Shown here: positions 47,771 through 59,280 of the stretch, in pieces
Position numbering within the stretch: position 1 is the first letter of the stretch
Layout of the letters: each line of letters opens with the position of its first letter
Assembly (NCBI RefSeq): GCF_910592395.1
Contig: NC_088320.1
Coordinates: 682,001-746,000 of the forward strand
Reading direction: 5' to 3'
DNA from: Lineus longissimus
Lineage: Eukaryota > Nemertea > Pilidiophora > Heteronemertea > Lineidae
DNA: 64,000 nt
Program-made: the position numbers and the translations under genes
Notes under the pieces: generated by a model
The model's input: only the letters and a program-made list of their open reading frames with translations
Databases searched by the model: none
What the model was told of the DNA's origin: nothing

Positions 47771-50700
47771 TCAGTCCCCTGTTACACAGTACACCTGCAT
47801 CTCCTGCAGAGGTATATCATTTCCATTGTTCAGCTCTTCAGGGTTTCTGAACAGAACGTCAGCTATTTTGGTCAAAATGTAGTTCAGCACTACACCTTTT
47901 ACCCCACATGCTCCATTAAAACAACATAAACAAGATGGGATATGCGCAGAAAATTTGCCAAAAATGGAAAACTTGACTCTCTTTAGATAAGCCACCATGG
48001 TCGGGTTTTGTTGCTGGTGGCACAGAAGACTGCAGATGAGAAACAACAGAAGCAGACTGCAGAAGGACAGTGTAAAAATGAGTTTTGCGTCCCTCTGGAT
48101 TATTTGGTACTCGTCCATGATATCGTCAAGGGTGTTTACATCCGTTATATTAAGGTGTGACATGTAATCTATGTTATAGTACAGTGAGACCTCACTTCCA
48201 AACATGGTTAGTGAGAGCACTGCTAATAATGGTGCAAATAACACAACAAGATATGCTCTTAGTTTTGTAACTTTAGTGAATCCTGGACTGCCACAAGTTT
48301 GAGGGATAAATTCACGCTGAATTCCACTCTTATCTTCCCATTTCCAAGTACACGATAGAAGCTTGTCAAACAGAACAAGATCTTTCTTTAAATGGATAGA
48401 GCGACCAGCATTGAAGGTGATCGATGCCAAGGTAACAAGAACTGGCAAAACAGAAGAAAACATAATCATGATTACAAAAGATATATCTAATATATCTAAA
48501 AGATCCTTTCCTTCAAGTGGCAGAAACACCTGAAGTAAACGCTCAACTATCATTAATATAATAAGGCAACCCTCAAAACTGTTTAGTAAACAAATCACAA
48601 CATGAAAATGCCGAAATTGAGAATAACATTTGTATAATGGTTGTGTTAAGTGTTGGTTTACACCGAAATTGTCCACAATGAGCGTGAGAGTGACAACAAC
48701 TGATAAAAGACCACTGAAGAAGCGAACAGTAGCTGGGAAAATATTTAGACCAATGTTTGACAGCCACAGTGACAGTATTCCAGAAGGTGGAAAAGACACA
48801 ACCCCAAAGAGAGTCCAGGAGATGACAAAGGTCGTTATGAAATGTGTGCAGATCAGCACAGGTAAAAGGAAATGTTTCTTGGCAAAATATGCCTTTTCTG
48901 CATTTTTAAGCTCTTGCAAAATCCTACGACTCTCGAGGTATGACCTGTCAGACTCGGACATCACTTCATCCCCTTTCAAGAAAAGGTCATTCAACTGGTG
49001 ACTCTGACCCCTCCTTACAACTTCTTCCAAGACATTTATGGCATGTATACTTGTATCCTCCATGGACCACATGTCATCCTTGATGCTGTCCTGCAGGGCT
49101 ATGTCCATAAATGTTATCTTTATCGGGTAGGAGGGAAGAATGCCATCGCCATATTGGTCTTTGACATCAACTTGGTCACGGACGCACTAAAAAGAAAAGA
49201 GAGGCAAAAAAAGTTGAGTCTAGTGTTTTGTTTTTACAATATGTCACAGGGTATCAACCAAGTCAGTGATACCTCAGAATTGCCTGATCTCACAGTTTGA
49301 CACCTATCGAACTCCATGAGTCGGCCACCAGCAGAGAAGCCAAAAACCATGCAGTCAGTAGATCAGAAAAGAGGCCAAATTTTCCAGGGGGAACCTACAT
49401 CTTAAAGTCAAATTATTTTGACACAGGTATTCAACACAGTCTATTTGTTTTTTTAGGAAGGAAACCTTTAAAGTGTTTCACCTTTATAGCTCTATAACAT
49501 GCTGCCTTGTAGAGATCTCTTTGACTTATCTCTCTCATAAGCTGCTGCTCCGTGTCCACAAATGACACTCTCCAGTAGTCATGGGCGCAGATGAAGTGAC
49601 AATCGAGGGTTATGTCCCACGGCAGTGATCTTGCCAAATCTGTCAATTCTTCTTCTTTGAACAGCTTCAATGGTTCAGATTTTACACCAAATGTCAAGTC
49701 GATTTTGACAAAATAGTTTTCTGACCAGAGAACAATCTTCACTGCCGGCCCAGCTTTCACAATCTTTTTGCTCATGTGCTTTGTCATATCGGATTTAACT
49801 AATCCCTTTCCAACCTCACTGCGAAAGCTATCATGTACTTGACAAGGACTCAACTTGACTTCACCGTCAGGTGTTTGTAGATCTCTCTGAAAGATACTAT
49901 AAAATGCTTTTGTCTCAATTTTCGATGATCGTGGTTTTGTCCGAAGCAGTGGTTTCCGAATTGCTTTATAATTATCAAGAGTTATCAGATACTGATAGTC
50001 AAACTCATCACAGCTGCTCACTTTCGTTCCTTCTGCAACACTTCCACACATTTTGAGTTCACCGCCTCGGAAAAAATCATCCCCTTCAGTCTTCAGGTAA
50101 TTGCCTACATCTTTCATGATCTTTTCCACACCTAAAGAAATGTTCCCATGTTTGCGGTAACTTTCTTTCACATGTGCCATTTTACTGGCCTCTCCCCTCT
50201 CCGTGCATATCCTTCGCTCTTGCTCTTGGTAGAGTAGATAAGGACTGAGATAATGACGTGCTACAACCTCGTCGAATTCAATCGTTTCCTTGTTTGGTGG
50301 CGAATCGGTCGACATTTTCTGTAAATGAAGACAGTGTACTTTTAAATATTGGCCTTGTTTTTAAAGAAAGATTTATGAATCAAAGGAGAAGCCATTGTTG
50401 ACTAAGTAGGCCTTAGTCAACTTATAATTGTAATTGGTATCACCAGTGATTTAAGTTCACTGAAGAATGTAGACTATATGTGGCCGAAGTAGTGATGTGG
50501 TGAAGTATGTAGACTATGTGGCCGAAGTAGTGATGTGGTGAAGTATGTAGACTATGTGGCCGAAGTAGTGATGTGGTGAAGTATGTAGACTATGTGGACG
50601 AAGTAGTGATGTGGTGAAGTATGTAGACTATGTGGACGAAGTAGTGATGTGGTGAAGCATGTAGACTATGTGGACGAAGTAGTGATGTGGTGAAGTATGT

Positions 50701-51411
50701 AGACTATGTGGACGAAGTAGTGATGTGGTGAAGTATGTAGACTATGTGGACGAAGTAGTGATGTGGTGAAGTATGTAGACTATGTGGACGAAGTAGTGAT
50801 GTGGTGAAGTATGTAGACTATGTGGACGAAGTAGTGATGTGGTGAAGTATGTAGACTATGTGGACGAAGTAGTGATGTGGTGAAGTATGTAGACTATGTG
50901 GACGAAGTAGTGATGTGGTGAAGTATGTAGACTATTTGGCCGAAGTAGTGATGTGGTGAAGTATGTAGGCTATGTGGACGAAGTAGTGATGTGGTGAAGT
51001 ATGTAGACTATGTGGACGAAGTAGTGATGTGGTGAGGTATGTAGACTATGTGGACGAAGTAGTGATGTGGTGAAGTATGTAGACTATGTGGACGAAGTAG
51101 TAATGTGGTGTAGTATGTAGACTATGTGGACGAAGTAGTGATGTGGTGAAGTATGTAGACTATATGGACAAAGTAGTGATGTGGTGATAGTATGTAGACT
51201 ATATGGACGAAGTAGTGATGTGGTGATAGTATGTAGACTATGTGGACGAAGTAGTGATGTGGTGATAGTAAATGTCAAAATGTTGTGTTATAGAGAATCA
51301 GATGAAATTCTGCAGACAGAGACATAAACAGCGAAAACAATAACATACCTCTTCCCAAGATTCGTTTAAATCTTGATCCGACATCTCAATTTCTACCTCT
51401 GGGTTCTGCAT
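47771..51411 (-). CDS. cGAS/Mab-21-like nucleotidyltransferase fused to a six-span membrane region
   Basis: Three exons close in phase to 771 aa: 51411-51349, 50318-49482, 49186-47771. The first ATG directly follows a splice acceptor, so a 5' exon exists upstream. Residues 22-300 hold the nucleotidyltransferase core: G113-S114, 11 residues, then E126-F-D128 (DEFDYQYLI), the same spacing as in vertebrate cGAS, and the third acid D228 in KIDLTFGV. The catalytic triad is therefore intact. The Mab-21 C-terminal half crosses the last splice junction (RDLYKAACYRAIK joined to CVRDQ, then LPSYPIKITFMD), which supports one gene. From about 406 there are six hydrophobic segments: 406-430, 452-471, 494-522, 530-558, 611-629 and 668-689, then a Cys-rich tail. 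Possible role: membrane-bound sensor making a nucleotide second messenger. That is inference; ligand and product are unknown. Confidence 0.85.
50465..51270. repeat. 38-bp minisatellite, about 21 copies, in intron 1 of the cGAS-like gene
   Basis: A unit of about 38 bp containing GTATGTAGACTATGTGGACG and AAGTAGTGATGTGGTGAA is repeated head-to-tail with small changes (GGCC/GGAC variants, 39-bp copies at the right end). The array lies between exons 1 and 2. No long coding frame in a known family is implied. Confidence 0.95.
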
Positions 51412-51869
51412 CTGAAATTAAATAACACCGTACAAGCATGGGTTTCTGAATGATGTCTGTGACATTATACTGGTCCTCAACCATAAGTTAATACCATGAT
51501 TAGAGATTCACTGGACATCCAACTGTCCTGCACTTGATCTATCCTATCCAGATCTATCCAATCATTGATTTCCACTGTCCTCCTCTGGAAAACCATTGGA
51601 AGACCCATGGATGCCCACTGGTCCTCTACTGGAACTATTGGGACTCCAATTGATGTCACTGGTCCTTAAAAATTGAGTAGCCTATACATGTATATGAGAT
51701 GTAAAAACCTTTGCGGTCGATGAACGTTTTCAGACAGTTGAAATATCATGGAAAAATCACCTCCACACTTGATTTCAAAAAGATGCATTCTGTGAATCTG
51801 ATCCCAGTATCCGGTAGTATGATTAGTCATCTCTAAAAATGGATGGGGAATCCCCACATTAATTGCATT

Positions 51870-51990
51870 TGGTGATATGAATAAAGACCGTAGCAAATGC
51901 TTTTACTCCGGTTTTGTACAGGAAGGCCTAGTGTAAATGTACATGGAGATTTAGATAAAAGCATTTGCTAGTCTTTATTCATATCACCCA
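51870..51990. mobile_element. MITE copy 2 (about 120 bp)
   Basis: It has the same termini as the copy at 37104-37221: GGTGATATGAATAAAGAC at the left and GTCTTTATTCATATCACC at the right. The middle differs moderately. It lies upstream of the cGAS-like gene's first recognised exon. Confidence 0.88.
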
Positions 51991-51999
51991 TCCTCATCA

Positions 52000-54648
52000 G
52001 TAGCTGCCCATTTCACCTTAACCTAATTCGCCTTATACAATATGGCCTTCTCCCATTTAGCCTTCTCCTAACTTGCCTTTTCTCAATTTGCCTTATACAA
52101 TTTCACCTTCGTCTTATCACTTATCTCGCCTTCTTCCTAATTGGCCTTCCTCTCTCCTCGCAAGGCCAATGCCTTAGGCCTGTTATCTTGACCAAATATG
52201 ATTACTGATGACTACATATATCAGAATCGATGCACCAAAAAATTGAGGTTACCCCCATTGCAAAACTGATCATTTAATCTTTATAACTGTTTATAAGCCA
52301 ACTTATTAACCCTTTCGTTATAAGGCCAGCTTCAGTACACTCCGGACGCAGAGGACCGGCCTCATCCTGTCCAGGAGATCCAATTAGGATGACACAATGG
52401 ACTGCTAAAGCCCGTTTAGGCCTATCAACACTATATAGGCTTACTATGACTAGTATAGGCAGTTGCAGTGTTTTCTTCCTAGATGCATAAGTTGTTATCT
52501 CCATCCTAAAACTACCTGTGATTAGGCATATACGTTTAATAAAAAATAAACAAACTGTATTTTAGCTAAATTTATCTTTATTCTTTTCTGTAAATCAACA
52601 TGACACAAGGTCTCTTACAATCTCTCCCATAAAACAACTAACTTTACCACCCTGTCCGTCATGAAAGGAAAACCAGCACCAGGTTCTCATGGCAGCTCTC
52701 ATACTCCACCCATCAACAGAGGTGACATCAGCTCTACCGGCATTTCAACGGCTGCTCCATAGCCACCTATTGAGCTGTTGCAGACCACTGAGTGAGAACC
52801 ATGAAACATGCTGAACTTAACTGAGTCTGACAACATTCAGTCTGAATTGAGAAAGGCCAATTGACAACAACTGGCATTATAAATCGGGCACTGCCAAGAC
52901 AAATCTCCGAGGAAGAAATGTTCTTGCAGGTTCAGACAGAATGATAAATCTAGGAGTTTTATGAGCTTTGCTCATGCACAACTACAAATTCTTTCAAGTC
53001 TTTCTAACTTTGACATCTGTTCTGACATTAAACCTGATAATTAGTTGGATTTGGAATAACTAAAGAAAATTGCAGAAGCATCGCTATACAAAATACTCTC
53101 AGCTGAGGTATGAAACTCAATTTTGCAAGGAAAATGGGTTTAGTTTCTGTGTGCTGTTGGACAGGAGAATGCTACAAACACAAGATAAAACAATTAAGGC
53201 AAGATTCAAGCTTGGAATTCCACTACAGCAGGAACCAGGACATCACACAGCTTTCACAGGCATTGGGTTAATTTAAATGTAAGATATTGACTTGGTGATA
53301 ATAACTGACCACCTTGCCTGTGGAAGACAGGAAACTGGGATGTTGTCCCACTATAATGGATTCAGACCTAAAACCTTAGACACCCGACTTCAGATTAGTA
53401 ATGCAAAATGAACAATTACACAAACAGACACAACAATCAACTAACACATCAACTGGTAACACAGCTAAATCAGAGATCCATCGAAAAGTAAGTGGAATAA
53501 ATGAGCAATAATAAAAAATCAATTTAAAACAGATATACACACACCTCTTTGGTTGAACCCAAGTTCAATATTTCAATAATTCCTCAGTCTGATGACAAAC
53601 CATCACCTGAGAATGACAGGGTTCTCGCTACAAAAGGTAACGATAATGTCAGCGTCATTGATCCTGAGAGAAACACAGCAAGTCAAGCAAGTCATGGAAA
53701 ACATCACCAAACAAATGCTATGAAAAGAAACTTGGCTTTCATTACAACCTGCATCTGAATTCTCAATGCACATGCAAATCAGTTGCTATTCAGATTGAAA
53801 TAAGGGTGGAGTTATTTCTATGGCCTGAACTAGGATAAACACCGCACATTTCAACAACTTCACATATTATATACTTAACCAATTCTGCATAATAGAACAG
53901 AACCGTGGTCATAATCCTCGTCAAAGACTGAGATGCTGTACATCCATGTCTGGCACTAGGCCAATTCATCAGCTTTCAACCACGGGCTGAAGAAGTATTG
54001 TAAAAAGGGACAAAATTGGTTTCCTATTGATGAAAAAACCTTGAACACTTATTTTTAAAATACTTCTCAAAATCTAGTTCATCTGTTAAAAATAAGTTTG
54101 CACAGCCGAAAAAGCTCAGGAATGAACACAGTATCATATATACAGCACCTAAATAACTAACAAAATGATTGTTAAACCCTAACACTGAGACAGTGGTCAT
54201 AATCGCAAAGAAGACCCACCCCACAGACAATGACTAAATATTTGGCAGATGGGTAGTTATTAAAAACTAACATAAACACACACAAAATGATTCAATTGGA
54301 ATTAAAACATTCCAGACTAAAACAAATTAACACTTTGAGCAAATAAACCACAATTTGTTTTCAAGAGTAAGTTGCCTTTAGCAGAGCACAAATAAAGCAC
54401 ACACACTAGCCGTATTCACTAATTTCAATCATTCAAGAGTTCAATATCAACTGTCCCAGAGGAGAGCTCTTGAAAGTCTACAGCACCTCACCTGGTCACT
54501 AGGTGCAAAACTAGGCTCATCTAGACGAACAACTTAACACTGATTACAAGCATCAGGGAGCTTTCTATGGCACTCATCCTGCAGAGGATCTGCTGGCTCT
54601 GTCTAAATATCTTTCCTAACTATGGTTCCTGTTATCGTCTCTTCACTG
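52000..54648. other. Region between cGAS-like and ARM-TIR-SAM genes
   Basis: No coding exon seen. The right part (about 54648 down to 52580) could be a long 3' UTR of the ARM-TIR-SAM gene, ending at the reverse-strand AATAAA at 52577-52582. At 52010-52160 there is a degenerate array of CGCCTT/TTGCCTTATACAATT words. The cGAS-like gene's upstream exon may also be here. Confidence 0.45.
52577..52582 (-). other. Possible poly(A) signal, ARM-TIR-SAM gene
   Basis: Reverse-strand AATAAA about 2.07 kb past the stop; assignment depends on an uninterrupted long 3' UTR. Confidence 0.4.
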
Positions 54649-57600
54649 CTATAGAGTTGACTTCCTCAACGCACGATTCAGCAGGAGAATATCGCGTAGT
54701 TTGAAACCGTATTCGGATTGGAGGGTTCTGTAGAGGAAGTCTGGAGCAGTCTCTTGCATACGTTTCATCTCATAAAGTAGCTCGCCATCGAAGTCTTCAA
54801 ATCTGAAAGAGGCACGTTGTCGTGAGTTCCAAGTATTGAGGATGAGGGTGGACTTGAATATCATAATGCTCCAGAACCACGGAAGAGGAAGGAGGAAATC
54901 AGTGCTGCCCTCAATCTTATGAAGAAGTGGTCTGAACAGGAATAAAACCCCAATGTTGATCCCGACAGAACCTAATGCCATCCTAAGCTATTCAATTACA
55001 GAAGATGAAAATATTGCCAAGACCAGATTAACTGTCATTAGGGACAGAGCAATCTTGATATGCATGAAACAACCTCCTATTTCCATGTACTTACCTATCA
55101 GAGTAATCACTGAGACCATGGTTCTCCAACCACTTTTTGATTTCTAAGATTTTGGATAAGGAGTGAGGCCTCTCTGGGAGGGCTATGGCTGTTTCTGTGG
55201 GGCTTTCAACCTTCGTCTCAGGACTGCCGGCATTGCTGCATGTGGCGTACGACTCCTGACTGGTGGACCTGGGCACAAACAAATGTTCAAGTTGAAATGA
55301 AATTGGCGAGTGGATGTAATGTAAAGTAACTGAAGAATATGTAACATTCAAGGCAAAGTAGCTGTGAAAACTGTCTTCTCCATTAGAAGACCTACAATCA
55401 CAGAGGCTGTTCAATCAGGATTATCGTCTGGGTCCAAATACATCAGGTCACAGGAGAGCTTGGTTCTCAAATTTGGTTTGAAGTTGCTTCTTGATCTTCT
55501 TCATGCACTCACCTGCCAACAAAATCACAAACACCGATGCCACCATCAGCGATCACTCTTCCACGGTCACCCAACTCCCGGATCAAACCATCGACAGCAA
55601 AGTCAAAGTTGTTTTCGTCGCTGAAGTCAAAGTAGAGTTTGGTGCCCACCATCATCCCGAGCCAGCCGTCAGGCGTGTAATCTTTTTGGAGGATCAATGG
55701 CACAATACTGCGACGGAGTCGATATGTATATTCTGCCTCTGAAAGACAAATGAGAAATTCAAGATTCCTGAGAAAGGAACAAGTTAAAACTGAACTATTG
55801 CTGTTGGTGATAACTGTCTGATCTTTTAGGCTCACCAACAAATTTGTGTAGCAACTACTTTCCACAGAGTTGGCATTCAGCTTGGCATGTTTTGATATGT
55901 ATGGGTATCTGACTGATAAGCTTTGCTGATGTCTTCAGAAGTCTACCTCTGTATCCCATAATCCTTTACCCCATGCCTGGCCATGCTTGCCCGAGTTTGT
56001 AGTTCATGGTTTCATAAAGTTTGTCCCTGGCTACCTACCAGATCTGCAGTTTGGACTGTCCTTGTATCTCTGAGACACACACAGGATCACCACAACTGCC
56101 TTCTCTACAGCAAGTGCCATGGCCTCGAGAGTTGAACCACCTGTGAAGGAGAAATCACTGGTTAAACATCATAATCAACAATTAGAGGGAGAAAAAGAGC
56201 TGGCGAGGAGAAGAGGACGACAGCCTCTAGAGGGAGGCTAGACCTGTGTGACTCTGATATCTATGAATGGAGGTTCATCGACCAAATGCCACACCACATC
56301 CTGCAGGGCTGTCCCAGATGAACAATCAGTAAGAAGTCTGACAATAGCACGCATTCTGAAGATGAATCCTGTTACACTTGATCAAAAGCCAGAAGAAGAC
56401 CATGTCACAAAGTCATACTCACTCATGTTCTCAACATCCATCCAAACCTTGTATCCCTCGGCTTTGAGGCGGTCCTTTACTTTCAGCATGACTGGTTTGG
56501 AATCCCACTGATAGCTGATCATGACATGTGGTGCCTCACTCGCCACAACATCTGAAAACAACCAGCTAGAAAGTCAATCAGACAAAAACAGACGGCCATT
56601 TATAGCAGTTTTCCCTGGAATGTTACTACCTCTAAAAGATATCCAAGTCTTGGTTTTGACTCATAATCAGTTGATAACAGTCACTACAAGGACACAATTC
56701 GTCATTGCATAAAGGTCCGGTGGCATTTTTATGACGATACCAAGTGTTCTCCTTGTTCGGGTTGTGAAATTACTTCGTTCATTACCTGCATCATGTGATA
56801 TGCTTGAAACCTTCCATCGAGCACTTATTTCCCAGAGCGCACCTCTTGCCGCATGGCGGACGCCTTCTTCCGTACCGCTTGTGATAAGGAGCTGCAGACC
56901 TGGAATAGCGAAGAGGAGATTCTGCCAGTAGTATGCATCGTTGCAAGTTCATATCAATATGAACAAAACAGGCCACAAAATTACAAGTGTATGAATATCG
57001 TGATTGTCTTCCCAGGTAAAACTGGGTCGCACATGGTACCAAATGGATGAGAACTTGTATCTTTGCGGTGAGGTTAGAACCCTGGCCAAAGAACGACTGT
57101 GTCATTCCCTAAACCAATCACTTGCACTCACCTTCCAGACTTCCGTTCTCTTCTTTGATCCTCTTCTTACAGTATGCATTAAACGCGAGGATCCAGATGC
57201 CACGAGCGGCAAACTTCTGCTCCTCTGGCTTACAGTCGAGGCTGAGTAGACTCACGTAGAGAGGGAGGATGTGGTTCCTTACAACACGTTCCTTGTTGGA
57301 ATCATTGGCGACCAAGTGGTTCAAACCGTGGACGAGCTCGCTCGCACAGAAACCGTACTTCTTCGAGAAGTGTCCTTCTGATTCTATGGCCGATTTGAGT
57401 ATTTCAATAATGTAGCAGATGTTTGTGTCGTCTGCATGGATGATCATGTTCTCGTCCTCAGTTATTATATAACTGAGGAGAATCAAGACCTTCAGTTTCA
57501 GAACAGGGTTGTCCGACTCCAAATACCCCTGCAGGCTTTTTACCGCCATGGCATCACGAAAGACATCTCGACTGTCACGATAATGGCGGCAGATGTTGTG

Positions 57601-59229
57601 CATAATACCCATAATTCCCTTCACATAATACAGTTTCATTTCATCGTTTTCTAATTCCGTCGAGTTAAATGCATCATTTCGCAAGTCTTCTAAAAATAAA
57701 GTTATGGCACCACTACGCGTGATTTTCTCACACAAACTCCGGGATATGTCGGTTGTATTCCACAAGGTTGATACAACCTGGATAATGTTAGTCAGAGCAT
57801 CCTGATGGACCGTTCCATCCTCTTTATGGATTGAGTTCCAAATTCGAATCAACAACTGCACAATACCAAGTTCCTCCATCTTGTCGGCAATATGTATTCG
57901 CCAAGAATTATCTGGATTATAATTCGTCCTTCGTTTAACAAATTTTAAATCATCGAGTGGTTTACTCGTCGTGAAGTCAATGATATCGAGCAGTTTTGGG
58001 ATGCGAGATTCCAGCAGCGCCATGACCTCTGTTAAGCTGTACTTGCCGTGACTCTGCGGAGAAATCTTTGGAGAACAAAGTGGTGAGAATGGCGAACTGC
58101 AGCGAAGTGTCAGGGGATCTACTGTGACTCTTGATGATTTCTGAATTCGACACGGACTGATAGGCACTTTGAATGGACTCGTGGAGGGATCAGTAGCCTC
58201 GATGGCTGAGGCTGGATTATCAGCATTGTGCACCAAATCAGCAGCATCTTTACAAACTAAGTCATCCTTCTGAACTTCAGTGCTGCTGGAAACACCTTGC
58301 TCTGCGTGTTTTTTCAGTTCCTGATGACCAGCTACCTCTTCTTTCCCCAAGGATTCAGCTCTGGTCTCACTTTCTAATCTTAAATCAGGAGGTGAACTTG
58401 TATCCAAGTATACATCATCTGACCTCTCTAACTTATGGCCGTTACGGCGTTGGAATGGATCATGTGTTTGTGCATCTACAGGGCTAGAACTGGAACTACC
58501 AACACTTTTTTCAGTAGGGCTAGCAGTTGCTACAGGAAAAGCTATGTTAGGCTGATGGAAAAGACTGCTAGGTGCATCTACAGGGCTAGAACTAGTGCTT
58601 CCAATGCCTTTCTCAACAGGGCTAGTTATTGTCACTGCAAGACTGGTATCAATTCCCAAAGTGTTGTTTACATTCTCTGAACTAGATATGTGCGAACAAT
58701 GCCCTGATGTGGGAGAAATTATCATAGCATTCGAGTCATAGTCAGGCGATTTCACCAGAGGGCCCAAGTTGTTTGGAACTTTTGCTCCGTTTGATTCACT
58801 AGATTGCCCACTGCTAAATGCATGAGCAGCAGAACTTAAACTGAGAGATGTTGACCGACGCGCCGTTGTTGTGTCTGAATAACTAGGGAGGGTTACTGCA
58901 CAGTTAGTCACATTAACAGGTTGCGACTGAGTTGAGACAATATCAGCATTTGTTCCAGGACAACACTCAATGGAGGTGCTATCTGGGCTAAGTTCATGCG
59001 TCTGTCCGTTCGGTACTCCCAACCAGGCTCCTCCAGCATCAGACTTGCGTCGGTCCTGGGCACGATCTACGATGGGGAACCTCCAGGGACTCGGAGTACG
59101 CTTCCGCCTGGGATCTGGTTCATCTTTCTTGGCTTTTTTTGGCTCTGGGGGCGAGGTTGTGTTGTCTGATGGATTGCTACACCTGAGAGATTCAGGCAAT
59201 TCTTTTGTTGCATCCCCAACCCCCTCCAT
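54649..59229 (-). CDS. ARM-TIR-SAM protein, SARM1-like parts in another order
   Basis: Eight exons are too many; my model has seven, closing in phase to 998 aa: 59229-57132, 56899-56786, 56551-56423, 56140-56039, 55738-55513, 55268-55095, 54802-54649. Residues 1-400 are Ser/Thr/Pro-rich and disordered with a basic patch (EPKKAKKDEPDPRRKR). Armadillo-type helical repeats run about 400-735 (ITEDENMIIH, FAARGIWILAFNAYCKKRI). A TIR domain starts near 745 (HVMISYQWDSKPVMLKVKDR) and includes SPNCRSEAEY with E815, the position of the catalytic Glu in NAD-cleaving TIRs. A SAM-like domain ends the protein (IKKWLENHGLSDYSD joined to RFEDFDGELLYEM). SARM1 has ARM-SAM-SAM-TIR; here TIR precedes SAM. Likely cytosolic; NADase or scaffold role in death or immunity is inferred. 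Confidence 0.85.
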
Positions 59230-59280
59230 TCTTACGGGAACTGCGGATGGTCATCCCTAATCAGGAGTTCCCATTCTGAT

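Noticed and set aside
51084-51278. Repetitive open frame inside the 38-bp minisatellite
   Set aside because: It is a by-product of the tandem repeat, lies in an intron and has no family resemblance.
54803-54945. Upstream extension of the last ARM-TIR-SAM exon (to an acceptor before 54931)
   Set aside because: It also keeps phase, but it breaks the SAM domain with a hydrophobic insert. Starting at 54802 gives a continuous SAM-like sequence.
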